Origin: DASYKT01 sp035995185
GTDB lineage: Bacteria; Acidobacteriota; Blastocatellia; Pyrinomonadales; Pyrinomonadaceae
Length of the DNA stretch: 64,000 nucleotides
Direction of reading: 5' to 3'
Assembly: GCA_035995185.1 (NCBI GenBank)
Contig: DASYKT010000022.1
Coordinates: 1-64,000, forward strand
Positions 26,448 to 33,537 of this stretch are shown in pieces (within the stretch, counting starts at the first letter, position 1; each line of letters starts with the position of its first letter). Below the pieces are notes generated by a model. The model had not been told where the DNA came from, did no database searches, and worked only from the letters and a program-made list of their open reading frames with translations. Position numbers and translations under genes: made by a program.

Positions 26448-28064
26448 ATGTTTGTAAGAGTTTTACGAAGTTCTTGCACTTTCCCTGCTGTTAGATCAGC
26501 GTTCCCTGCTTTCGGAATATTTTTGTTTTTGATCTGCCTTCTTTTACCGGCCCCTATAGGGATCCGCGCCGGGGATATTCAAAACATTGATGTCGCAAGC
26601 GAATCGCAATGGATGAAACAAGGTGAGAAGGCCTTTCACCGTGCTGATTACCCTCTCGCCGAGGCCAGCTTTCGCAAAGCCCTCGAGATCAATAAGTTCA
26701 GCGTCAAAGCCAAATTAAAATTGAGCCATGTGCTGTATAAGACCCGTCAGCTTTTGGAGGGTTACATGCTGGCCTTTGATGTGGCCAAATCCGATCCGCG
26801 CAACGCCTATGCTTATGCTCTGGTAGGCAACATTCTGCTTTCCGCCGGCCATTTCAAAGAAGCCGAGGAAACTCTGAGGGCGGCGCTTGCGCTCGAAAGG
26901 GACAATGCGTTCGCCATTGCCGGCCTGGGAATGCTCGATTTCTATAACAACCGGCTGGAAGACAGCCGGGCTAAATTATCCTGGGCCGCTTATGAGGACT
27001 TTGACGAACCGGATTATCTTCTTTCGCTGGCGCAGGTCTGCGCCCGGCTCGAAAGATACCGGGAAGCGGCGGAGTCGTACCGCAAATTTTTGCGCATCTC
27101 GCCTCCGGCCGACGTTGACCGGCGCGAGCGAATAAAAGGCCTGGTCCGTTTCCTGGAAGTATTAAGCACCCGGACAAAACTTTATGACACCGGCGGAAAA
27201 GACGACACGACCGTTCCCATCGAATTGATAAACGACCGCCCGGTAGTGAATTTAAAGATCGGCCGTAATGAGGAAGTATTGCGCTTTGTCATCGACACCG
27301 GTTCGAATATCACGGTCGTATCTCAGCAGACGGCGGATAAGCTGGATATCAAGCCGGTGGCGCGCGGCGGCAATGCCCGCGGGGTGGGTGGCAACGGCAA
27401 ATTTGAGATCGTCTATGGAATGCTGTCATCCGTTTCGCTGGGCGAAGTAAAAATACGCAACGTGCCGATCTATCTGCGGCGGTTCCCCGATGAAATAAAC
27501 CGCTTTGACGGTTATATCGGGCTGTCTTTATTGTCCAAGTTTCTGACCACGATCGATTTCGAAAATATGACCTTTGTCATGTCGAAGCGCGATGGTAATG
27601 GTGACGATCATCCCCAGGAAAAAATAGAGGGCGAGTTCGTTTCGACTCTCAGGCTGACCCCGAGCGGATTCTTAAGCGGTGAAGTCATGCTGCCGGGAGT
27701 TGAAGATCCGCTTAATTTTATCGTCGATACCGGAGCGGAGCTTTCGGTCATCTCAACCGAGCTGGCCGGGCGCGAAGAGGTCAAACATTTTCAGGGCAAA
27801 CAAAAGATGAGGGTCATCGGCGCCGCCGGTGTGACCGAGGGAGTGCCTTTGTTTCATCTGCCCAGCGTCTCGTTTGGAAAGCATAGTGTCGAAGATGTGC
27901 GCGCAATAGCCCTTAACCTGAGCGTGATCAATGAAAATGCCGGTTTTGAACAATCGGGAATTTTGGGAGGAAATTTTCTCAAACACTACCGGCTGACATT
28001 CGATTTCCAGAAATATACGCTTAGCTTTTCGCCGATAAAACGAGCGGTGACGGCGAAAGAGTAA
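26448..28064 (+). CDS. TPR protein with two retropepsin-like aspartyl protease domains
   Basis: A 538-residue protein. It has an N-terminal hydrophobic signal (residues 19-35) for export or anchoring, TPR-type repeats at about 55-220 (for example PLAEASFRKALEI, HFKEAEETLRAALAL), then two pepsin-like half domains. The first has FVIDTGSN (281-287) with a GYIGLSLLSKF strand; the second has FIVDTGAE (424-431) with GILGGNFLKHY. Retropepsins are normally homodimers, one Asp per subunit (family knowledge), so a tandem pair could form an active site within one chain (inference). AAGGAG lies 8 bases before the ATG. It is probably a periplasmic protease or peptide-binding protein. Confidence 0.8.
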   Translation: MFVRVLRSSCTFPAVRSAFPAFGIFLFLICLLLPAPIGIRAGDIQNIDVASESQWMKQGEKAFHRADYPLAEASFRKALEINKFSVKAKLKLSHVLYKTRQLLEGYMLAFDVAKSDPRNAYAYALVGNILLSAGHFKEAEETLRAALALERDNAFAIAGLGMLDFYNNRLEDSRAKLSWAAYEDFDEPDYLLSLAQVCARLERYREAAESYRKFLRISPPADVDRRERIKGLVRFLEVLSTRTKLYDTGGKDDTTVPIELINDRPVVNLKIGRNEEVLRFVIDTGSNITVVSQQTADKLDIKPVARGGNARGVGGNGKFEIVYGMLSSVSLGEVKIRNVPIYLRRFPDEINRFDGYIGLSLLSKFLTTIDFENMTFVMSKRDGNGDDHPQEKIEGEFVSTLRLTPSGFLSGEVMLPGVEDPLNFIVDTGAELSVISTELAGREEVKHFQGKQKMRVIGAAGVTEGVPLFHLPSVSFGKHSVEDVRAIALNLSVINENAGFEQSGILGGNFLKHYRLTFDFQKYTLSFSPIKRAVTAKE

Positions 28065-28073
28065 GAGGATCCT

Positions 28074-28219
28074 AACTCCCCTCCTTACGAAGGAGGGGTG
28101 CCCGAAGGGCGGGGTGGTTCTCTTCAGTATTTATTCTAGCCATCTAATTTGTATTATTTGTTGTAAAAGAACCACCCCGTCGCGCTGAGCCGCGCCACCC
28201 TCCTTCGTAAGGAGGGGAG
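28074..28219. repeat. REP-like inverted pair, family C
   Basis: Left copy 28074-28122 and right copy 28167-28219 are inverted relative to each other (AACTCCCCTCCTTACGAAGG ... GGAGGGGAGT) around a 44-base AT-rich spacer. As RNA it would fold into a long imperfect hairpin and end in TTTTTTT (28221-28227). It could terminate transcription of the upstream gene. Confidence 0.85.
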
Positions 28220-28280
28220 TTTTTTTGCCGCCGATCCTACAGCAGTTTTCTTAAACGGCAAAACCGGCGATAATAAGAAC

Positions 28281-28739
28281 GTGAAACAAAGCTTATATCT
28301 GGAAACTTCCGTTGTCGGGGCATATCTCGATAACGGAGAACCTTTTCGTCGTGACCTGACCATCCGCTGGTGGGAACACGAACTCCACGAGTACCGCCCG
28401 TTTATTACAGCGCTTGTTCAGCGCGAACTCGAGAGAGTTTCCGAACCGCACCGTACCGGCTATCTCAATCTGATAAAACCGCTCGAACAATTGGAAATGG
28501 TGGATGAGGCCGCCATCCTCGCCGAAGGCTATATTTCTCGCGGCATCTTTTCGCGCAAATATATCGCCGATGCGCTGCACGTCGCACTGGCGTCCGTCCA
28601 CAAGATCGATTATCTGGTCACCTGGAACTTCGGCCACCTGGCCAGCGTTCGCAAACAGGCGCGGATAAGATTGTTCAATACCGCCGCCGGCTTCTTTGTC
28701 CCGATGATCGTCACCCCGGAATTTTTGGTGGAAAAATAA
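28281..28739 (+). CDS. PIN-domain protein (VapC-like toxin)
   Basis: A 152-residue PIN-like RNase. The first acidic position is in YLETSVVGAYLD, with Glu in place of the usual Asp, common in the ETSV subgroup. Further acidic positions lie in TALVQRELERV, ADALHVALAS and DYLVTWNFGHLA. It starts with GTG and has no clear ribosome site. Its likely antitoxin is the 60-residue gene at 28893, separated by a family-B repeat. RNase activity and toxicity are inferred from the fold. Confidence 0.75.
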   Translation: MKQSLYLETSVVGAYLDNGEPFRRDLTIRWWEHELHEYRPFITALVQRELERVSEPHRTGYLNLIKPLEQLEMVDEAAILAEGYISRGIFSRKYIADALHVALASVHKIDYLVTWNFGHLASVRKQARIRLFNTAAGFFVPMIVTPEFLVEK

Positions 28740-28741
28740 TC

Positions 28742-28829
28742 GGAGCGCCGAATTTATTCGGCATAAACGCAGAGCGTTCGAAAAAGGTTATAGATCGCTA
28801 TCGATCTTGCCCAATAAATTGGGCGCTCC
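28742..28829. repeat. REP-like inverted pair, family B
   Basis: GGAGCGCCGAATTTATTCGGC at the left and CCAATAAATTGGGCGCTCC at the right, with a 48-base interior that resembles the interior of the 19474 copy (ATAGATCG...GATCTTGCCC). It lies between the PIN gene and its probable antitoxin gene. Confidence 0.85.
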
Positions 28830-28877
28830 CTTTTTCATCTGGGCGATGGTGGAAATTTTTTTGGGGGTGGTTAATGG

Positions 28878-28883
28878 TATAAT
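28878..28883 (+). promoter_or_regulatory. Perfect TATAAT -10 box close to a start codon
   Basis: TATAAT lies 9 bases before the ATG of the 60-residue antitoxin-like gene. The predicted transcript would begin almost at the ATG (leaderless). A -35 element is not obvious. Confidence 0.45.
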
Positions 28884-28892
28884 TCCTACCTG

Positions 28893-29075
28893 ATGTATCG
28901 ACGAACTTTATTTCTGGAAACGCTGCACAAGATCCGCGAAGAAATGTCTCGCGAAGCGGATTACGATGTCGATCTGTTTGCCGAAATGGTGCGGGGCGGA
29001 TTTCATAAAGAAGTAAAAGCCGCTCCGGTAAAGCGGAAGAAAAAAACGATCGTAAAGTCGAAAGCGAAACCTTGA
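28893..29075 (+). CDS. Small antitoxin-like protein, partner of the PIN protein
   Basis: A 60-residue protein whose first half (LHKIREEMSREADYDVDLFAEMVRG) looks like the short helical proteins encoded beside ETSV-type PIN toxins. The second half is a lysine-rich tail (KRKKKTIVKSKAKP). It has no Shine-Dalgarno but a TATAAT box just upstream. The order toxin-then-antitoxin and the repeat between them are unusual. The function is inferred from similarity of build and proximity. Confidence 0.55.
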   Translation: MYRRTLFLETLHKIREEMSREADYDVDLFAEMVRGGFHKEVKAAPVKRKKKTIVKSKAKP

Positions 29076-29082
29076 TCTGTCG

Positions 29083-29245
29083 CCGGAGGTGACCGATTTA
29101 ATAGTGTCGGGTAACACCCGACCTCGTAGTTTATAGCACCACGTCCGCGAAGCCGGACGAATTTATTCGACAACTTTCAGTGTCGTAAGATCGTGTGGTC
29201 AATTCACGTAGGGTTTTACCCTACGCTATTAAATCTTTCGCCGTC
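29083..29245. repeat. REP-like cluster, family D
   Basis: Holds GTCGGGT-aac-ACCCGAC (29106-29122) and CGTAGGGT-ttt-ACCCTACG (29207-29225), with an AATTTATTCG-type fragment between them. It is the reverse arrangement of the cluster at 25257-25443. Confidence 0.75.
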
Positions 29246-29296
29246 GGCGAAAAAATCACTCGGAATATATTCGACGTGATTTCAAAACATCATAAA

Positions 29297-29881
29297 ATGC
29301 GCCGCATTTTAACATTCAGTGTAATCGGGGTCTTGTTAGCAGCCGTCGTCCTGGCCGCCTTTTATTTTTTTCTCGACATTTATTGGATCCATCGTTATGA
29401 CGAATTGATCTCTCGCCAGGCCGAAGTCTATCACCTGGACAAAGACCTGGTCTGGAGCGTGATCTACGAGGAAACTTACTTTAAACCCTGGGAGATCGGC
29501 GCCGATGGCGAGATAGGTCTAATGCAGGTCACCCCGACGGTAGCGCGTGATTGGGCCAGGGAAACCGGAATGAAAGCCTTTGAAAAACGCGCCGCTGAAA
29601 ATGTGACCGAGCTGCTGCGGGACCCGGAAACAAACCTGCAGATCGGCTGCTGGTATCTGGAGAAATTACGCCAGAATTTTCGCGATCTGCCCGGTGAAGA
29701 AGCGCGCATGCTGGCGGCCTACAATGCCGGCCCGAGCCGGGCTGAAGATTGGGGCAAAACCGCGGAAAATACTCAGCCGCTCACGGAAAAAGAGTTTATC
29801 GAACACATCGATATTCCATCGACACGCGCGTATGTGGAATCGATCCTTGCCCGCTACCGGAGATCAAAAAAAGCCAATTAA
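29297..29881 (+). CDS. Membrane-anchored lytic transglycosylase
   Basis: A 194-residue peptidoglycan lyase of the Slt/SLT-domain type. An N-terminal hydrophobic helix (residues 5-28) anchors or exports it. The catalytic glutamate is in WSVIYEETYF, followed by IGLMQVTPTVA and the conserved AAYNAGPSR. An in-frame start at 29195 would put repeat-derived residues in front of the helix, so the ATG at 29297 is preferred. It ends 3 bases before the amidohydrolase start, so they are co-transcribed. Confidence 0.88.
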   Translation: MRRILTFSVIGVLLAAVVLAAFYFFLDIYWIHRYDELISRQAEVYHLDKDLVWSVIYEETYFKPWEIGADGEIGLMQVTPTVARDWARETGMKAFEKRAAENVTELLRDPETNLQIGCWYLEKLRQNFRDLPGEEARMLAAYNAGPSRAEDWGKTAENTQPLTEKEFIEHIDIPSTRAYVESILARYRRSKKAN

Positions 29882-29884
29882 ATT

Positions 29885-31234
29885 ATGCGTATCATGGCCG
29901 CCGAATGGGTGCTTCCCATATCTTCACCGCCGATCCATAACGGCGCCATCGTCATCGAAAACGGCAAGATCATCGCCGTCGATAAAAAAGAAAAACTTGT
30001 CCGGGCTTTTCACACCTCGACACTGGAAAACTTTGGCGCGGCGGCGATCCTTCCCGGTTTGATCAACTGTCATTCGCATCTGGAACTAACCGTGATGCGC
30101 GGCTTGCTGGACGACGTCGAAGACGATTTTCTCGCCTGGCTGCTAAAGCTGACCAAGGTCCGCGCCGAATTTTTGACCGCCGAGGACATCGAACTTTCGG
30201 CTTTGCTTGGCGCGGCCGAAGGCGCCCGGGCCGGTGTGACCTGTTTTGCCGATGTCGGGCGAAACGGGTTGGCCGCCATCAAGGCTTTGAGGCAAGTGGG
30301 CTTGCGCGGCATCATTTACCAGGAGACGGAATTTTCACCCGACGATGCCCGGGCAGAAGACGATCTGCAAAAGCTAAAGGAAAAATACCTCGCCATAAAG
30401 AGGTATGAAAGCCCCCTGATCGAAGCCGGTATCTCACCTCACTCTCCTTATACCGTCAGCGCGGAGCTATTCCGCAAGATCGCTGAATTTGCTATCGATG
30501 AAAATATAAAAACTTCGATCCACGCGGCCGAATCTTCCATCGAAGAAGCGTTTATGCTGCGCGGCGATGGATTGCTATCGAAGCTTTGGAAAAAAAGCGG
30601 TATCACGTGGAAGCCGCCGGGCACATCCAGCGTCCAATATCTTTCTTCGATCGGCGTGTTGGAGTCAAAGCCGCTGCTTGTGCATTGTGTAAATGTGGAT
30701 GAGGACGACCTCGGCCTTATTGCCGGAAGCGGTTCCACGATCGCCCATTGCCCGAAATCGAACGCAAAATTCGGCCACGGCGCCGCGCCGCTGGAGAAAT
30801 TTCTTGCGAACGGCGCAATTGTCGGGTTGGGCAGCGATTCGGTGGCCAGCAATAATTCCTGCGATATCATCGAGGAAGCTCGCTTTGCCGCTCTTTCCGC
30901 CCGAAATCGCGCCGAAAGCCGGCGCTTTATTTCCGCCGCGGAGATGCTTGAGATGATGACGCTTGGCGGGGCCCGGGCCTTGGGGCTAAGCGACGTTACC
31001 GGTTCGCTGGAAGCGGGTAAGCAAGCCGACCTTGCCATCGTGACTTTAGAAAATATCGCCCAATTACCGGTGCACAACGCTGCCGCGGCCATTGTGTTTT
31101 CGTCTAACGCGCGCGATGTGGTCCTGACGATGGTGGCCGGAAACGAGATCTATCGCGAAGGTAAAGTTAAAACGTTAGACGAAAAGCGCATCAGATCTCT
31201 TTCAACCGCTCTTGTCCAAAAGATCTCCGCCTGA
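29885..31234 (+). CDS. Amidohydrolase/deaminase (TRZ/ATZ-MtaD-like)
   Basis: A 449-residue metal-dependent hydrolase. Metal and catalytic positions: HSHLEL after the first beta-strands, GISPHSPYTV, TSIHAAES, LLVHCVNVDEDD and GLGSDSVASNN. The C-terminal strand domain (GSLEAGKQADLAIV) completes the composite barrel. This matches the S-adenosylhomocysteine / 5'-methylthioadenosine deaminase group; an aminodeoxyfutalosine deaminase of the menaquinone route is another possibility. The substrate cannot be set from sequence. It overlaps in transcription with the lytic transglycosylase. Confidence 0.85.
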   Translation: MRIMAAEWVLPISSPPIHNGAIVIENGKIIAVDKKEKLVRAFHTSTLENFGAAAILPGLINCHSHLELTVMRGLLDDVEDDFLAWLLKLTKVRAEFLTAEDIELSALLGAAEGARAGVTCFADVGRNGLAAIKALRQVGLRGIIYQETEFSPDDARAEDDLQKLKEKYLAIKRYESPLIEAGISPHSPYTVSAELFRKIAEFAIDENIKTSIHAAESSIEEAFMLRGDGLLSKLWKKSGITWKPPGTSSVQYLSSIGVLESKPLLVHCVNVDEDDLGLIAGSGSTIAHCPKSNAKFGHGAAPLEKFLANGAIVGLGSDSVASNNSCDIIEEARFAALSARNRAESRRFISAAEMLEMMTLGGARALGLSDVTGSLEAGKQADLAIVTLENIAQLPVHNAAAAIVFSSNARDVVLTMVAGNEIYREGKVKTLDEKRIRSLSTALVQKISA

Positions 31235-31272
31235 GCATTTCGCAAAGATCCCTTATTTTTAAACAAAAAAAC

Positions 31273-31303
31273 GGCTTCGTTAGAATCTTATTTCAACGAA
31301 GCC
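31273..31303 (-). terminator. Terminator of GILIGD gene, copy 1
   Basis: A 9-bp perfect stem GGCTTCGTT / AACGAAGCC, followed on the minus strand by GTTTTTTTGTTT. The identical hairpin follows copy 2 at 32361-32391. Confidence 0.9.
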
Positions 31304-31402
31304 TATGGGGAGTTGTCCAATTATGGTGAGAACTAAAATCTATCTCACTATCAAGTTCGCTTGAGTATGCTCAATACCGAACCAGCTTAGGAACTTTTTC
31401 GA
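31304..31402 (-). ncRNA. Conserved structured 3' region of GILIGD gene, copy 1
   Basis: About 100 bases between stop codon and terminator are almost identical to the equivalent stretch of copy 2 (32392-32488). They include the inverted repeats GTGAGA/TCTCAC and TTGAG/CTCAA. In copy 2 three loop bases are lost between the TTGAG and CTCAA arms while the arms are kept. It could be an mRNA element or a 3'-derived small RNA; expression is not shown. Confidence 0.4.
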
Positions 31403-31690
31403 TTAGTCACCGATCATGATGCCGCCGTTGGCTGAATCGCTGCTGCAAGCGTCATCGGCCAGGTCACCGATCAGGATGCCGGTAGCGGCAAAGTCGCCGA
31501 TCAGGATTCCGCCGAGCGAAGCGGCAAAGTCACCGATCAAGATCCCGCCGTTGGCTGAATCACCATCTTTGGTGCAAACATTCGTGTCACCGCCGTTACG
31601 ATCTGCCCAATAAACTCCTGCGAATGACGAGCTGACGCCCATAACCGTTACCATTGCTACCATTGCTAAAATATTTTTTACGCTTTTCAT
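31403..31690 (-). CDS. Small secreted GILIGD-repeat protein, copy 1
   Basis: A 95-residue protein of a family I do not recognise. Residues 1-24 are a signal peptide ending in SSSFA. The mature chain starts GVYWAD and then repeats a short unit: SANGGILIGD (45-54), GGILIGD (60-66), GILIGD (71-76), SANGGIMIGD (86-95). The protein ends exactly on the last repeat. Two cysteines (39 and 82) flank the repeat core and could form a disulfide. The regular Ile/Leu-Gly-Asp strands suggest a stacked beta structure (inference). GAGGAG precedes the ATG by about 10-12 bases. Downstream is a conserved structured region plus terminator. A duplicate lies at 32489-32782. Confidence 0.8.
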   Translation of the reverse strand: MKSVKNILAMVAMVTVMGVSSSFAGVYWADRNGGDTNVCTKDGDSANGGILIGDFAASLGGILIGDFAATGILIGDLADDACSSDSANGGIMIGD

Positions 31691-31890
31691 TATCTTTTCT
31701 CTCCTCTAAAATATACTCTTTTTTTCTCTTGCTATGTTATGGCTTCATCAGCCTAGTGCCCTCTCTATTACAATTCGCGTGCCACAGATTCCGCAAAGAG
31801 CAGGAACTTGTTAAACCGTTGATTTATCAGGCCTTAGATACACAAATTCATTTCCTGCACGGCAAGGTTAATTGCCACCAGAAATGGATA

Positions 31891-31992
31891 CTGAGTATAC
31901 AGTTATAGCTTTTAATTTGGGAAAAACGAGTAAGTTACTGCAATTACTGGGTTAACGGCTTTTTTTAAAGTGGTGTATCCTGAGTATACAGT
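31891..31992. promoter_or_regulatory. Paired CTGAGTATACAGT motif upstream of copy 1
   Basis: The 13-mer CTGAGTATACAGT occurs at 31891-31903 and again at 31980-31992. The left one is preceded by GGATA and the right one by GTATC, mirror-like flanks. The same pair with the same 89-base offset lies upstream of copy 2. GTATAC is a palindromic centre, as in many operators. Confidence 0.5.
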
Positions 31993-32247
31993 GAGTAGCA
32001 AGTATCCACACTTCGCACACTTCGGATTTGCATATAATTTACTCGGCACACAATAAAAATAGGAGTGTGAAGATGCCCTAAAGAAGCCGGATCCTGGACC
32101 TGGAAAGGTACAACTGTATATGGCGAGTCCTCTATAATGTTTGGCCGTGAGTCTGAAGCCCTTAAATGCCTGGTAATGATCACTGTTTATTAGGGCGCGC
32201 AAATGACAGGCCTAGAGAGGTTGTTTTCAGCAGTAGATAAAATGATC

Positions 32248-32304
32248 ATAGCTGATAACTGAGAGATCCGATCTATGATCTGTTATCTATCAGTTATCAG
32301 CTAT
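32248..32304. repeat. Inverted repeat, family E (ATAGCTGATAACTGA)
   Basis: 15-base perfect arms ATAGCTGATAACTGA (32248-32262) and TCAGTTATCAGCTAT (32290-32304), with an interior GAGAGATCCGATCT. A close relative is at 41010-41061. Confidence 0.85.
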
Positions 32305-32360
32305 TTCGAAGGTAATAACTTAAAATTCCCGCCTGATCTCTTATTTTTAAACAAAAAAAC

Positions 32361-32391
32361 GGCTTCGTTAGAATCTTATTTCAACGAAGCC
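32361..32391 (-). terminator. Terminator of GILIGD gene, copy 2
   Basis: Same 9-bp stem GGCTTCGTT / AACGAAGCC and T-tract (minus strand) as at copy 1. Confidence 0.9.
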
Positions 32392-32488
32392 TATGGGGAG
32401 TTGTCCAATTATGGTGAGAACTAAAATCTATCTCACTATCAAGTTCGCTTGAGTGCTCAATACCGAACCAGCTTAGGAACTTTTTTGA
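32392..32488 (-). ncRNA. Conserved structured 3' region of GILIGD gene, copy 2
   Basis: Near-identical to 31304-31402. The differences I see are the loss of three loop bases between the TTGAG and CTCAA arms (TTGAG-TAT-GCTCAA in copy 1, TTGAG-T-GCTCAA-like here) and a C/T change near the stop codon. Confidence 0.4.
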
Positions 32489-32782
32489 TTAGTCACCGAT
32501 CATGATGCCGCCGTTGACTGAATCACTGCCGCCGCAGCGGGGAGCGTCGGCCAGGTCACCGATCAGGATGCCGGTAGCGGCAAAGTCGCCGATCAGGATT
32601 CCGCCGAGCGAGGCGGCAAAGTCACCGATCAAGATCCCGCCGTTGGCCGAATCACCGTCTTTGGTGCAAACATTCGTGTCACCGCCGTTACGATCTGCCC
32701 AATAAACTCCTGCGAATGACGAGCTGACACCCATGACCGTTACCATTGCTACCATTGCTAATATGTTTTTTACGCTTTTCAT
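32489..32782 (-). CDS. Small secreted GILIGD-repeat protein, copy 2
   Basis: A 97-residue paralogue of the gene at 31403-31690. The signal peptide and repeats are identical. The change is confined to the stretch between the third and last repeat, where copy 1 has DDACSSDSAN and this copy has DAPRCGGSDSVN. The cysteine (83) is kept although its neighbours differ. I set the ATG at 32782; the longer in-frame TTG version would begin inside the GGAGGAG ribosome site. Terminator, 3' region and upstream motif pair match copy 1, so the duplicated unit is about 760 bp. Confidence 0.8.
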   Translation of the reverse strand: MKSVKNILAMVAMVTVMGVSSSFAGVYWADRNGGDTNVCTKDGDSANGGILIGDFAASLGGILIGDFAATGILIGDLADAPRCGGSDSVNGGIMIGD

Positions 32783-33537
32783 TATTTTTCTCTCCTCCAA
32801 AATTTACTCTTTCTTTTTTCTCTTGCTATGTTATGGCTAATTGCCTAGTGCCCTCTCTATTACAATCCGCGTGCCACAACGTTCCGCAAACTAAGCAAGC
32901 CATCTAAACGCATGATAAATAAGATGTTAACCAAGCGGACCGCCTTTGGTGGAGGCAAAAATTATTGCTACCAGAAATGGATACTGAATATACAGTTATG
33001 GCTTTTAATTTGGGAAAAACGAGTAAGTTACTGCAATTACTGGGTTAACGGCATTTTTTTAGGGAGTGTATCCTGAGTATACAGTGAGTAGCAAGTATCC
33101 ATAGTCTCGACTGGAAGCGTTAACTTCAATAACAATAAATGTTTACCGTTACCCAATTTCCGCTGTGACAGCTTATTACGATATCTTTGCCGGTTCGTGG
33201 CAAATTAAGACGGTGGACCCCGGCGATGATCCAGACAAAAAACGAATAAAAATCGGCATATTATGCAAAATAACAGTGGCATATTGCGTTGAACAATGTT
33301 AATATCTTAGTTGATGGCCGCTTCACGGCCGATTGCGCGTACCTCTAAGACAGAAGAAACTCCGTTACACCTCCCGCTATCAGAATATTCCCGAGATGTA
33401 CTAATTCGATTTCTCTGATGTGGGCTTCCTATCAAAATCTGCCGATAGTTAAAGGTTTTACCGCCTCAGACAATTTGTTTATCCGTTTCGTTACGGAAAT
33501 GCTTTTTTAACGCCTAATCAGCGCTTCCCCGATATTT
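32783..33537. other. Region upstream of GILIGD copy 2 and of the GGDEF-EAL gene
   Basis: Bases 32783-33104 are homologous to the region upstream of copy 1. Bases 33105-33537 are unique, AT-rich and contain the promoter of the GGDEF-EAL gene. I see no gene, and no match to the cyclic-di-GMP riboswitch consensus. Confidence 0.5.
32984..33085. promoter_or_regulatory. Paired CTGAGTATACAGT motif upstream of copy 2
   Basis: CTGAATATACAGT at 32984-32996 and CTGAGTATACAGT at 33073-33085, 89 bases apart as in copy 1. The roughly 80 bases between them are nearly identical in both copies. Confidence 0.5.

Larger units (their letters stand above)
31691..32488. other. Spacer between the two GILIGD units
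   Basis: No gene is supported. The first 120 bases and the stretch 31870-32010 match the region upstream of copy 2. The stretch 32011-32340 is unique except for an inverted repeat (32248-32304). Bases 32341-32488 are the terminator and 3' region of copy 2. Confidence 0.6.

Noticed and set aside
32060..32082. AGGAGTGTGAAG-ATG-CCC-TAA as a leader peptide
   Set aside because: A two-codon frame with no linked downstream gene; chance is more likely.
33105..33537. Cyclic-di-GMP riboswitch upstream of the GGDEF-EAL gene
   Set aside because: The conserved core of GEMM-type aptamers is not present.
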